Assembly: GCA_903845195.1 (NCBI GenBank)
Contig: CAIMWO010000031.1
Span: 1 to 64,000, forward strand
Reading direction: 5' to 3'
Length of the DNA: 64,000 nt
Source of the DNA: an uncultured Phycisphaerales bacterium
Lineage (GTDB): Bacteria > Planctomycetota > Phycisphaerae > WQYP01
A program made the position numbers and the translations under genes. The notes under the pieces were generated by a model, which ran no database searches, was not told the DNA's origin, and saw nothing but the letters and a program-made list of their open reading frames with translations. Of the stretch, positions 45,616 through 52,894 are shown piece after piece (position 1 is the stretch's first letter; every line of letters begins with the position of its first letter).

Positions 45616-46556
45616 TAGCCTTTCACTCCCTTGGTTACGTAGTGGTGTGCAAGCATGTCCAAGGGCCGCACAGTCGCTCGTTTGTATAGCTGTCGCAATC
45701 CGGCAGTGACGTCGTAAGTGATCGCCTTGTCAGTGATGCGTTCGATTGCCTCTAAGTAATTGGTTATCACATTTTCGCTCAATTTAAACACTCGTCCTGG
45801 ACTTCCCTGCCGGTAAGCGACATGCTCGAATGTCATCGTCGGTTGCGAGGAATATGACGTCGTCCAAAACTGCAGCAAGGCAAACGTGAACATTGCTGGC
45901 GACAGTGATGGGTGCTCTCCACGCGCAAATGAATAGAACTTGCCTTCATCGCTATACTCTTGCAGAAGCCCGAGTTCCGTAAATGGGCAGTCAAGCGATT
46001 CTTCCGGTATTGTGTCGATTGCAGTTCCGGAAACATACGTGCGAATGAAGCAATCCACATCACGAGAAAGCGAGCTCTCCGCGACCTGCTTCCACCCGTG
46101 CTGCTCCGTGAACTTCCGCAGACCCGTTATAAATTTTGCCTTGGTGAATTCGAGGTCAGGGAAAAAGTTGAATGCCCAAAGCCACGTTGTCGGACTAGTC
46201 GCGGGCTTTGAGGCCAACATCCAATGTAATGCCCAAAGACTGCCAACGTCTTCAAGATACGGATCTTTTCCGCGTCCCCCCATCAAAAGCCTGCCTAGTT
46301 CAGACGGGACAAGGCCTTTCACTCGCGAACTATCGGTTGCAGACTCTTCCAGCACCCCAGTTGCCAAGGCCCAGTGGCGGATCGAACGGACCATGTTTTT
46401 GCCCACGCCGAGCGTGATCAAGGCATCATCACGTGCAAACAAATGAGGATCCTCGGAAACGGCATCGATGGCCTTCTTTAGCCAACCGTATCGCAGCGTG
46501 AAGCTTTCGTGGCCTGCGAACGAAGGAGTATCTGCGTCGTGCATCAGCATCGGCAT
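45615..46556 (-). CDS. DUF4007 family protein
   Basis: This encodes a 313-residue protein with the family hallmarks: FAGHESFTLRYGWLKKAID at the start, ITLGVGKNMVRSIRHWALA (a helical motif often mistaken for a P-loop), DPYLEDVGSLWALHWMLA and FNFFPDLEFTKAKF. DUF4007 proteins appear beside PAPS-reductase and ATPase genes in defence loci. The initiation codon is one of three close ATGs (46556, 46550, 46544); no clear ribosome site separates them. It is first in the reverse operon. Its more divergent counterpart in the forward operon (31397-32257) indicates that a DUF4007-ATPase pair occurs twice here. Confidence 0.8.
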   Translation of the reverse strand: MPMLMHDADTPSFAGHESFTLRYGWLKKAIDAVSEDPHLFARDDALITLGVGKNMVRSIRHWALATGVLEESATDSSRVKGLVPSELGRLLMGGRGKDPYLEDVGSLWALHWMLASKPATSPTTWLWAFNFFPDLEFTKAKFITGLRKFTEQHGWKQVAESSLSRDVDCFIRTYVSGTAIDTIPEESLDCPFTELGLLQEYSDEGKFYSFARGEHPSLSPAMFTFALLQFWTTSYSSQPTMTFEHVAYRQGSPGRVFKLSENVITNYLEAIERITDKAITYDVTAGLRQLYKRATVRPLDMLAHHYVTKGVKG

Positions 46557-46930
46557 TTAAGCCCAATCAATTTCTGGTCTGTCCCTGCACTCGAACCTCG
46601 CGGGACGTACCGCGAGCTCGATGCCAGCAACTAACTTCTTGTTCGCCTAAGTGGCGAGTCGCGAATTGTCCCAACAGCGTGAGAGATTGGCAAGGAGTAC
46701 GTCTTTAGACGGCAAACATGCGGCAGTTGGACTAAGACCCCCCCAAGATCGAGCGTAGGCTCTAGACTGGCTCAAACAGCCGCTGGGGGATTTCGAGCCT
46801 CGCGTCTATGAACGGCCTCTGGAAGTCGCAGTACAGGAGCAATACCCGGTGGGGGGTGCCATCATGATGCAGGGCGTAGAAGTACGCTCGTTAAGGTTGG
46901 TCTCATGAAAGCCCCCAAAAGCCCCTCTGA
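46557..46930. other. intergenic stretch with a decayed frame
   Basis: This is a divergent spacer between the reverse DUF4007 operon and the forward mobile-element genes. A reverse frame at 46762-46890 reads like protein (RAYFYALHHDGTPHRVLLLY, then DFQRPFIDARLEIPQRLF) but has a stop at its front and no start, so it is probably a gene remnant. No promoter is clear for the reverse operon. Confidence 0.4.
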
Positions 46931-46974
46931 TTTCTTCAGGCAGTCTTGCGCCGTGCGTTTATGGGCAAGTGAGG
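46931..46974 (+). promoter_or_regulatory. repeated upstream element, copy 1
   Basis: It starts tttcttcaggcagtcttgcg and runs through a TTTATG box (46958-46963) to the GTGAGG ribosome site of the next gene. It matches 47289-47331 at about four-fifths of positions, indicating a shared promoter or control region. Confidence 0.5.
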
Positions 46975-46980
46975 TGTGAC

Positions 46981-47166
46981 GTGGCTGATTTTAATATGGA
47001 CGCTCGTCCTCCCGGTGGTTGCTTCGGCGTACTGGTCTTCGCCGTGCTGCTGTTCGGGGTCATGGCGTTGATCAGCTATTTGGCGTTGTTCGGGGGTTGC
47101 GCTGGTTGGCTCCTCCTGATCGTGGGGTTCTGGGCGTTCGTTGAAGCATTGTGGGCAAAGAAGTGA
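46981..47166 (+). CDS. small two-helix membrane protein
   Basis: This encodes a 61-residue protein with two hydrophobic segments (CFGVLVFAVLLFGVMALISY and WLLLIVGFWAFVEALW) and a lysine end, so probably an inner-membrane hairpin. The GTG at 46981 is chosen because GAGG lies six bases before it; an in-frame GTG at 46969 would add four residues. It is the first forward gene of the mobile-element backbone. No family is recognised. Confidence 0.5.
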   Translation: MADFNMDARPPGGCFGVLVFAVLLFGVMALISYLALFGGCAGWLLLIVGFWAFVEALWAKK

Positions 47167-47243
47167 AGCAGTTGCATCGCCGTGAAAACGACGGCTTGTA
47201 TACCGCTGTCTTCTTTTGCGCGCCCATTCTCCGATCCCTAAAT

Positions 47244-47256
47244 CAACAGGATCGGT
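47244..47256 (+). repeat. CAACAGGATCGGT motif, copy 1
   Basis: This 13-base sequence recurs exactly at 50373-50385 and 50881-50893, with looser versions at 52449-52460 (tagaatcggt) and 54360-54370 (gtaggatcggt). All lie between genes of the 47-54 kb cluster, 20-100 bases before a start or just after a stop. Confidence 0.6.
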
Positions 47257-47288
47257 AGGGGGGTCACCACACTCAGGATGGGTAGCAA

Positions 47289-47331
47289 TTTCTTCAGGCA
47301 TTCTTACGACAGTGGTTTATAGGCATGGAGG
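47289..47331 (+). promoter_or_regulatory. repeated upstream element, copy 2
   Basis: It starts tttcttcaggcattcttacg and contains a TTTATA box (47316-47321) and the ribosome site of the plasmid-related gene. See the matching copy at 46931-46974. Confidence 0.5.
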
Positions 47332-47339
47332 AACCCCAC

Positions 47340-47654
47340 ATGAACGCCAAAGCTGCTCTCAACAATCAGAAGTTCAGCCTGGGACAGGTCGTAGCCACTC
47401 CCGGTGCGTTAGCGGCTTTGCAGCGTTCGGGGGAAAACGTAGCGGTTCTGACTGACCGCCATCAACGCGGTGACTGGGGTGATGTTCCTCCCGAGGACGC
47501 CAAACTCAACGACGAAGCCATCGCACATGAAGGCAACCCCGAGCAACAGGGGCGGGTGCTGAGCAGCTATCGCACGAGCGCTGGGGAACGTCTTTGGCTG
47601 ATTACCGAATTTGATCGCAGCGTGACCACGCTACTGCTTCCTGAGGAGTATTGA
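47340..47654 (+). CDS. plasmid-related conserved small protein
   Basis: This encodes a 104-residue soluble protein: a short helical front (FSLGQVVATPGALAALQRSG), a HQRGDWGDVPPEDAKLND stretch, and a beta-rich end (LSSYRTSAGERLWLITEFDR). I recognise the layout from small proteins common on plasmids and integrative elements; its function is not established, and database names suggesting a restriction subunit are unsupported. GGAGGA lies nine bases before the ATG. The gene stands at the head of the RuvB-like/HTH/recombinase series and shares its upstream element with the small membrane protein gene. Confidence 0.7.
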   Translation: MNAKAALNNQKFSLGQVVATPGALAALQRSGENVAVLTDRHQRGDWGDVPPEDAKLNDEAIAHEGNPEQQGRVLSSYRTSAGERLWLITEFDRSVTTLLLPEEY

Positions 47655-47658
47655 CGCC

Positions 47659-48621
47659 ATGAACGACGAGCAACCCAACAATCCCGGCCCCGCAACCATC
47701 GATCATGTCGTGGGCCAGACGCGAGCCGTTCAACAGCTTCGCACCGCACTCTCTGCTCACTTCAATGATCGGGCCTCTGTTGACGGTGGCGAAATCGCTC
47801 TGCCCCACATCCTGATGGTCGGTCCTCCCGGCGTTGGTAAGTCCACGCTCGCCCAAATCGTGGCGCAAGAATTGGGCTGCACGCTGCATGAGGAGCTTGC
47901 CCAGAACCTCTTGTCCCCCGGACAAGTCCACGGACTCATGATGATGGTGGAGCCGGGCGGGGTCGTCTTTCTGGACGAAATCCACGAGCTTTTGCCGCCT
48001 TGTCAGACAGTTCTTTACCGCTGTCTTGAAGAGCGGCGTCTCTTTCTCGGCGGAAATCGCAAGAGCATCACTTTGCCCGCCTTCACCTTCATCGGTGCGA
48101 CGACGGATGAATGGGCGTTGAGCAAACCCTTGAGAGACAGATGCAAAGTGCTCATCAGATTAACTCATTATTCCGAGAACGAAATCGCAGAGATCGTAGC
48201 CAAACGTTCTAAACGTCTTGGCTGGATCATCGAAGACTCCGCCATCACGGGCATCGCCAAGCGAAGCCGGGGAACGCCACGCATTGCCGTTCGCCTGCTG
48301 GAAGCATCACACCGCCAAAGTCGTTCCGAAGCTGCCGACCGGATCACTTCTCAGCACTTCAACCAGATGTGCCTCGTGGAAGGCGTCGATTCCATAGGTC
48401 TCGACTGCACGGAACGGCGTTATCTCTCGCTCCTCAAAGACGCGCAGGGGCCGGTGCGACTGAATTTGCTGGCCACGCAACTCGCATTGCCTCGGCGAAC
48501 CATCGAGTCGGTCATCGAAAGCGAACTCATTCGCCTCGGCCTCGTGACCAAGACCGAGACTGGCCGGTCATTGACGGCCGCAGGTGTCGAGCACCTCAAC
48601 GAAACGGAGAAGTCGTCATGA
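47659..48621 (+). CDS. RuvB-like AAA+ ATPase
   Basis: This encodes a 320-residue AAA+ protein closely following the RuvB plan: Walker A MVGPPGVGKSTLAQI, Walker B VVFLDEIHELLP, sensor 1 FTFIGATTDEW, an arginine finger region (KPLRDRCKV), sensor 2 SRGTPRIAVRLLE and a C-terminal winged-helix part. RuvB drives Holliday-junction branch migration. This copy sits among mobile-element genes without RuvA or RuvC and has its own N-terminal extension, so it may serve element recombination or replication. GAGGAG precedes the ATG. It overlaps the HTH gene by four bases (ATGA). Confidence 0.85.
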   Translation: MNDEQPNNPGPATIDHVVGQTRAVQQLRTALSAHFNDRASVDGGEIALPHILMVGPPGVGKSTLAQIVAQELGCTLHEELAQNLLSPGQVHGLMMMVEPGGVVFLDEIHELLPPCQTVLYRCLEERRLFLGGNRKSITLPAFTFIGATTDEWALSKPLRDRCKVLIRLTHYSENEIAEIVAKRSKRLGWIIEDSAITGIAKRSRGTPRIAVRLLEASHRQSRSEAADRITSQHFNQMCLVEGVDSIGLDCTERRYLSLLKDAQGPVRLNLLATQLALPRRTIESVIESELIRLGLVTKTETGRSLTAAGVEHLNETEKSS

Positions 48622-49091
48622 ATCGCCAAGAGAATGAGTTTCGGCCACGTGCAGCGGTGTCAGTTTCAGACATGGCGCGAGCCGTAAACCTGAGCCGCAG
48701 TCAATTCTACAGCTATATCAAACGAGGCGTGTTTCCCATGCCGGTTTATTCGCTCGCCACCAAACGGCCGCAGTACCTGATGGAGGCCCAGCAGGACATC
48801 CTCGAAGTTCGGACCACCGGTATCGGCGTCAATGGTGAATACACCATGTTCTATTTGCGGCGTGGTGGTCCAGCCCAAACGCAACAACCTCGTCGTGAAC
48901 GAGCATCAACAGCGGCGGCTCTTCATTCGGAAGTCCTGGAAGGTTTGAAGGGCCTCGGTATGGCCGGCGTGAAGGCGGCGGATGTCGAGCAGGCACTTCG
49001 CCTGCTTTTCCCCACGGGTGTTGCCGGCAAAGAGGCCACGGACCTCCTTCCCGTCGTTTACCGGCACTTCCGCCGTCAAGGTCTTGCGTAG
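48618..49091 (+). CDS. HTH DNA-binding protein of the element
   Basis: This encodes a 157-residue protein whose first 60 residues hold a helix-turn-helix of excisionase/AlpA style (VSDMARAVNLSRSQFYSYIK, then VFPMPVYSL). A linker and a helical C-terminus (MAGVKAADVEQALRLLF) suggest a dimerising part. It is translationally coupled to the RuvB-like gene and immediately precedes an array of 11-bp-spaced repeats before the recombinase, so it may bind that array to control integration or excision. Confidence 0.7.
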   Translation: MNRQENEFRPRAAVSVSDMARAVNLSRSQFYSYIKRGVFPMPVYSLATKRPQYLMEAQQDILEVRTTGIGVNGEYTMFYLRRGGPAQTQQPRRERASTAAALHSEVLEGLKGLGMAGVKAADVEQALRLLFPTGVAGKEATDLLPVVYRHFRRQGLA

Positions 49092-49149
49092 TTGTTGTGA
49101 GGCTTGTGACCGGCAGTTGTAGCGAGTCTGTCTGGAAGCTGTGTGATTT

Positions 49150-49231
49150 GTGTCCAGGTGGTGTCCGATGAGCGTGCAATTGCTGTGCAGTTGACGTGCA
49201 GATGATGTGCAGGGTGTGTCGGGATGGTGTG
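49150..49231. repeat. 11-bp-phased GTGCA/GTGTC repeat array
   Basis: GTGCA occurs at 49174, 49185, 49196 and 49207, exactly 11 bases apart. GTGTC(C) occurs at 49150 and 49161, and GTGT motifs continue at 49216 and 49227, again 11 apart. The phasing puts every copy on the same face of the helix. It fills the space before the recombinase gene, so it is a likely binding array. Confidence 0.65.
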
Positions 49232-49288
49232 TATAAGCCGTCCGGATTTAAGTGATGAAAGAACCGTTTCATAACATTCGAGGTTTTC

Positions 49289-50173
49289 GTGCAAAACGCT
49301 GACAACGAAATCGTAATCGTGAACTCTGGGGGCCTCCCTCGGCAAGCGGAGACCGATGAGCAACTGATCGGACTGTGGCTCCACGGCCGCGCCAAAGGAA
49401 CGCAGATCGTCTACACCGCTGCCGTCAAAGAACTGATGACGTTCGTGGCCAAGCCGCTGAGCACGATCACACTCGGCGACATCCAGGCTTTCGCCGACCG
49501 GTTGGAGCAGCAGGCGCTGCGCCCGGCAACCCGTCAGCGGAAACTGGCAACGGTGAAAAGTCTGATCAGCTTCGCCCACAAATTGGGCTATATCCCGTTC
49601 GACGTGGCCAAGCCGCTTCACCTCCCCACGTCAAAAGACACCTTGGCCGAACGCATTCTCGATGAAGGCGAAGTCCGCAAGATGCTGGCGCTGGAAGTAA
49701 ACCCCCGCAACCATGTCCTCCTCGTGCTGTTGTACGCCGCTGGCCTGCGAGCCAGTGAAATCTGCGGTCTGACATGGAAAGATCTGCAGAGCCGCACCGA
49801 AGGTTGTCAGGTCAATATTTTCGGCAAAGGCAGCAAGACTCGCACGATTCTGTTGCCCGCTTCAGTATTCCACCAACTGAAAGAGCTGCGTCGTGGCGCT
49901 GCCGACGATCAGCCCATCTTTCGTAGTCGTAAGAAGGGGCATCTCCGGCCCATGCAGGTGTGGCGCATCGTGGTGAAGGCTGCCCAACGTGCGGGAATCA
50001 GCAAAGCGGTATCGACGCATTGGCTTCGCCATTCGCATGCTTCGCACGCCCTCGATCGTGGCTGCCCGATTTCAATGGTCCAGCGGGATTTAGGCCATTC
50101 TTCGGTCGCTACCACGGGGAAATATTTACACGCACGTCCGTCGGATGGTTCGGCGAATTATCTGTCTCTGTAG
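49289..50173 (+). CDS. Xer-type tyrosine recombinase
   Basis: This encodes a 294-residue recombinase of the XerC/XerD length. It has an N-terminal core-binding domain (residues 25-110) and a complete catalytic set: Arg in AAGLRASEICGL near 153, Lys in FGKGSKTRTI near 178, HWLRHSHASH near 244 and DLGHSSVATTGKYLH with Tyr near 280. It begins with GTG. The N-terminal part lacks an arm-binding extension, so accessory proteins such as the nearby HTH protein could guide it. It differs clearly from the longer integrase at 19489 and marks a separate mobile-element backbone. Confidence 0.9.
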   Translation: MQNADNEIVIVNSGGLPRQAETDEQLIGLWLHGRAKGTQIVYTAAVKELMTFVAKPLSTITLGDIQAFADRLEQQALRPATRQRKLATVKSLISFAHKLGYIPFDVAKPLHLPTSKDTLAERILDEGEVRKMLALEVNPRNHVLLVLLYAAGLRASEICGLTWKDLQSRTEGCQVNIFGKGSKTRTILLPASVFHQLKELRRGAADDQPIFRSRKKGHLRPMQVWRIVVKAAQRAGISKAVSTHWLRHSHASHALDRGCPISMVQRDLGHSSVATTGKYLHARPSDGSANYLSL

Positions 50174-50211
50174 AGACGGCGACGATCCATTCATTACTGA
50201 AAGGAACCCGT

Positions 50212-50358
50212 ATGAAGACGTATTCAGTTGAGATCCGTTGGAATGGCCGTAATTTCGCCCCGGTCATCCAAGCGCGCAGCGCCAGTGATGCAATCGAAGT
50301 GGTGCGGATGCAATTCGTGGGATGCAACATTTTTCGTGCAACCCTGATCTCGTGTTAA
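50212..50358 (+). CDS. 48-residue hypothetical protein
   Basis: This is a small protein (MKTYSVEIRWNGRNFAPVIQ and a helical ASDAIEVVRMQF) that looks like a single beta-alpha-beta unit. AGGA lies six bases before the ATG, which follows the recombinase stop by 38 bases. The real start is much shorter than the open frame that contains it. No family is recognised. Confidence 0.5.
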   Translation: MKTYSVEIRWNGRNFAPVIQARSASDAIEVVRMQFVGCNIFRATLISC

Positions 50359-50372
50359 GTCGATCGGGCCTG

Positions 50373-50385
50373 CAACAGGATCGGT
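50373..50385 (+). repeat. CAACAGGATCGGT motif, copy 2
   Basis: This exact copy lies 48 bases before the GTG of the soluble cassette gene at 50434. Confidence 0.6.
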
Positions 50386-50433
50386 GCAGGCAGTCTGCGA
50401 ACAGTTGGCGATCAGCAGCTACGGGAGGCAAGC

Positions 50434-50877
50434 GTGAAAAAAGCCTATACCAAGATGTTCCGAGTTTTTGAAATTCACTACCGAGCCTCAGATCATTCGC
50501 ACGCCATCATGGTGTGCTCGGCAGACGGCGAACTGTGGCGTGTCACTTTGGATCGGCTCCCCAACTGTGAAAGTCTGTGGAGAACCGGATTGCTGATTGA
50601 AGTGCCCATGGTACTGGTCCAAGAAGGCGATGAAGATCGCTCGATGATCCCGGATTTTGCAACGTACTTTGGCGATCACTCTGCCCGCCGCATGTTCTGT
50701 ACAAGTCCGTTTCAAATAATCTCACAAAATTGGGGAGTCGAGGCGGCGATCAACCATTTCCCACCGGAAACGCGTGGAGAACGGGTGTTCTCCGACCCTA
50801 CACCGCCACCGACGCCAAAGAGACGGAAGTCCAAGGCGAAAGAAGCTCCGCCGAGCGACAAGGCGGGACAAGATTAA
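50434..50877 (+). CDS. cassette soluble protein, copy A
   Basis: This encodes a 147-residue soluble protein with a basic Pro/Lys tail (PPPTPKRRKSKAKEAPP). It is paralogous to the protein at 51580: both share an F-x-V-x-Y strand, the motif DGE-x-W-x-V, a helix with [EST]VPM or TPM, and EDR or KDR followed by MIP. A GGGAGG site precedes the GTG. It is directly followed by the membrane-protein partner at 50924. I do not recognise a known family. Confidence 0.6.
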   Translation: MKKAYTKMFRVFEIHYRASDHSHAIMVCSADGELWRVTLDRLPNCESLWRTGLLIEVPMVLVQEGDEDRSMIPDFATYFGDHSARRMFCTSPFQIISQNWGVEAAINHFPPETRGERVFSDPTPPPTPKRRKSKAKEAPPSDKAGQD

Positions 50878-50880
50878 ACA

Positions 50881-50893
50881 CAACAGGATCGGT
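50881..50893 (+). repeat. CAACAGGATCGGT motif, copy 3
   Basis: This exact copy lies 30 bases before the start of the membrane-protein gene at 50924, and just after the stop of the soluble gene. Confidence 0.6.
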
Positions 50894-50923
50894 GAGTTAG
50901 GTCACGGGTGATTGGAGGTTGTC

Positions 50924-51541
50924 ATGAACAAACTGATCGTAGTCTTCGTCGTCCTGGCTCTGGCGGTATGGTTCTGCTGGCCGCGCAGCACACACGTGAC
51001 ACCAGTGGCCTCGGAGCTGCGTGGGTCTGTTGAACCCGGTCAGCCGATGTCTGGCAGCAATCCGCCCAATTTGGCCAACGACGACATGATCGCCATCTAT
51101 CGGATGTACGGGAAGTCGATGGACGGGATTGTTCTCTACTACGATGCCGATACGCAGCAACTTCTTGAATGGGACGAAGTCAATTGCCGCTTCCAGAACC
51201 CGCCTGGCTTCTTTGAACGGCACTTCCGCATCAGCGAGGTCATCGGGTTGCTTCTTATCATCGGTATCGTCGGTGGTGGCGGCGGAATCAGCATCCTGAC
51301 CATCACCTATTCGCTTGCGGGAGCCACGACCGGCTATGCACGCAGTTATGTTTCGGGCGTGGATTCCGGCAGCAATTCCGGCTCTGGGGGCGGATGTCTC
51401 GGCATCATTATGATTGCCGCGATCATCTACTACTACTGTTACCTGTCGTCCCCAGCATTTGGCAAGGTTTGCGGCGTCTGCATCGACTGTTTCCTGTGGT
51501 TTCTCGGCTACGTGTTCAGCGGCGGGCCGCTGACCCGCTGA
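50924..51541 (+). CDS. cassette membrane protein, copy A
   Basis: This encodes a 205-residue protein with an N-terminal hydrophobic anchor (LIVVFVVLALAVWFCW), an exposed Pro/Asn-rich part, then two or three further membrane segments (VIGLLLIIGIVGGGGGISIL, LGIIMIAAIIYYYCYL). It is paralogous to the protein at 51931: both carry GFF-x-x-H-x-x-I-x-E-[VI], a hydrophobic Leu-Gly turn, AG-x-x-TGY, a Ser/Gly-rich loop, and LG-[IV]-I. The Ser/Gly loop (SGVDSGSNSGSGGGC) is probably flexible. Its ribosome site GGAGG precedes the ATG. Confidence 0.6.
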   Translation: MNKLIVVFVVLALAVWFCWPRSTHVTPVASELRGSVEPGQPMSGSNPPNLANDDMIAIYRMYGKSMDGIVLYYDADTQQLLEWDEVNCRFQNPPGFFERHFRISEVIGLLLIIGIVGGGGGISILTITYSLAGATTGYARSYVSGVDSGSNSGSGGGCLGIIMIAAIIYYYCYLSSPAFGKVCGVCIDCFLWFLGYVFSGGPLTR

Positions 51542-51579
51542 CCTAGGCCAACGCATTTCACGGTCGAGGAGTTTGTCAC

Positions 51580-51894
51580 ATGCGACAGTGTTACAAAGCA
51601 TTTAGCGTCCTCTACTTCTGGGCAGGCGAGCTGGACGGCGAGTTCTGCCATCTGCTCGTCGCACCCGATGGCGAGGCCTGGCACGTGAACGGACTCTTTC
51701 TCTGGTTGCCGGAAGAGGTGATCAGCACGCCAATGAAGATGGTGGAGGATGCAAAGGACCGTCACATGATTCCTGTGTGGGAAACAGTTCAGCCCACGGC
51801 CCAGGCTACCCGGTGCGACCTGCCCGACCCTTACGAAAGCGTGGCGTACTGCTGGGGTCATGAGGTTGCCTCACGGTTGCTGGACCAAAAGTAA
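51580..51894 (+). CDS. cassette soluble protein, copy B
   Basis: This 104-residue protein matches the core of the protein at 50434 (VAPDGEAWHVNG against CSADGELWRVTL; STPMKMVEDAKDRHMIP against IEVPMVLVQEG, then DRSMIP). It lacks the basic tail of copy A and has a C-terminal YESVAYCWGHEV. GAGGAG precedes the ATG. It is followed by the second membrane partner after 36 bases. Confidence 0.6.
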   Translation: MRQCYKAFSVLYFWAGELDGEFCHLLVAPDGEAWHVNGLFLWLPEEVISTPMKMVEDAKDRHMIPVWETVQPTAQATRCDLPDPYESVAYCWGHEVASRLLDQK

Positions 51895-51930
51895 TCCGAG
51901 ATGAGCGTCTCTTAGCACAAGGAGTTCGAT

Positions 51931-52443
51931 ATGAAAGTGTTATTGTCAATCGCTACCATCCTGTTGGCCCTCTGGGAGACGTACGGATATTTCTGGCCCA
52001 CACCTGCGGCCGATGTTCCTGTGGCACAATTGCAGCCCGTTGTGGATATGGCGCCAGTGCCTCCGCTGGCCGTTACTGATGAGCAGGATAGCACGCCGGA
52101 ACAGGTTGCTGCGGATCGGGCGATGGCCAATGGGTTTTTCGCCCAGCACTACTACATCACAGAGATTCTGTTTTTCGTCTTTCTGCTGGGCCTTAGCGGG
52201 ACGACGGTGATTACCACGCTGAGTTACAACTCGGCGGGGGGCTTCACCGGGTACTCGAATACCTACGTGCCGAGTGGATCATCGGGGGCGCCGATGTCTC
52301 TGGGAGTGATTGTTTTGTTTGGCCTGTTGTATTGGTTTGTGATCCGCCGTGCATTTTCGCCCGATCAGCCGGGTGTGATCGTTGGTCACGTGGCCGATTT
52401 CTTCTGCCACTTATTCTACGTCATGATTCACTGGTTCATGTGA
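51931..52443 (+). CDS. cassette membrane protein, copy B
   Basis: This 170-residue paralog of the protein at 50924 has an N-terminal anchor (VLLSIATILLALWETYGYFW), an exposed Pro-rich part, GFFAQHYYITEILFFVFLLG, SAGGFTGYSNTYVPSG and LGVIVLFGLLYWFVIRRAF. The C-terminus has another hydrophobic region (FFCHLFYVMIHWF). AAGGAG lies six bases before the ATG. Two soluble/membrane pairs in a row point to duplication of a two-gene unit. Confidence 0.6.
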   Translation: MKVLLSIATILLALWETYGYFWPTPAADVPVAQLQPVVDMAPVPPLAVTDEQDSTPEQVAADRAMANGFFAQHYYITEILFFVFLLGLSGTTVITTLSYNSAGGFTGYSNTYVPSGSSGAPMSLGVIVLFGLLYWFVIRRAFSPDQPGVIVGHVADFFCHLFYVMIHWFM

Positions 52444-52482
52444 TTCGCCATAGAATCGGTGAGGCGGGTATAGGAGGCAGCC

Positions 52483-52845
52483 ATGGTGGTTGATCGTATT
52501 GCCGTTACTCTGATGTGGACGGACGCCGAAGCGCACGTGGAAATCAAACTGCTCTCGGGCGAGCAGTCGCAGGGAATTCTGATGGTGGGGGTGGCTCATC
52601 CTCATGAATTCATAAAAGCCCAGGCTGCTTTTCTCAAGAAGTTCATTTTGGATACCCTTCAGGATTTTCAGGCAGCATTGGAAGCGGGTGCGGTATCGCA
52701 GGATCGAGAGATGACGCCAGATGAAGAACAGAAGCATCATGCGTTAGGGGTAGAGTTCGACCGGGTTATGCTGCTGGAGGTTCGTCAGGCAAAGGTTCAC
52801 ACATCGATTCGCCGGTCCACCCCCGCGGTGCATATGTCGGTTTAG
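52483..52845 (+). CDS. hypothetical protein
   Basis: This encodes a 120-residue soluble protein starting VVDRIAVTLMWTDAEAHVEI and continuing with a helix (EFIKAQAAFLKKFILDTLQDF). AGGAGG lies five bases before the ATG, and a variant of the repeated GGATCGGT motif lies upstream. Nothing is recognised beyond an alpha/beta character. It is followed closely by the nuclease-like gene. Confidence 0.5.
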   Translation: MVVDRIAVTLMWTDAEAHVEIKLLSGEQSQGILMVGVAHPHEFIKAQAAFLKKFILDTLQDFQAALEAGAVSQDREMTPDEEQKHHALGVEFDRVMLLEVRQAKVHTSIRRSTPAVHMSV

Positions 52846-52894
52846 TGTGGCCGGGAATACGATGGCAATAGAATCACAACCGGGAGGATTTGCA

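Noticed and set aside
49150-49231. Possible CRISPR array from the closely spaced repeats
   Set aside because: The repeat is only five to six bases at 11-base spacing, with no spacer-sized gaps and no cas genes.
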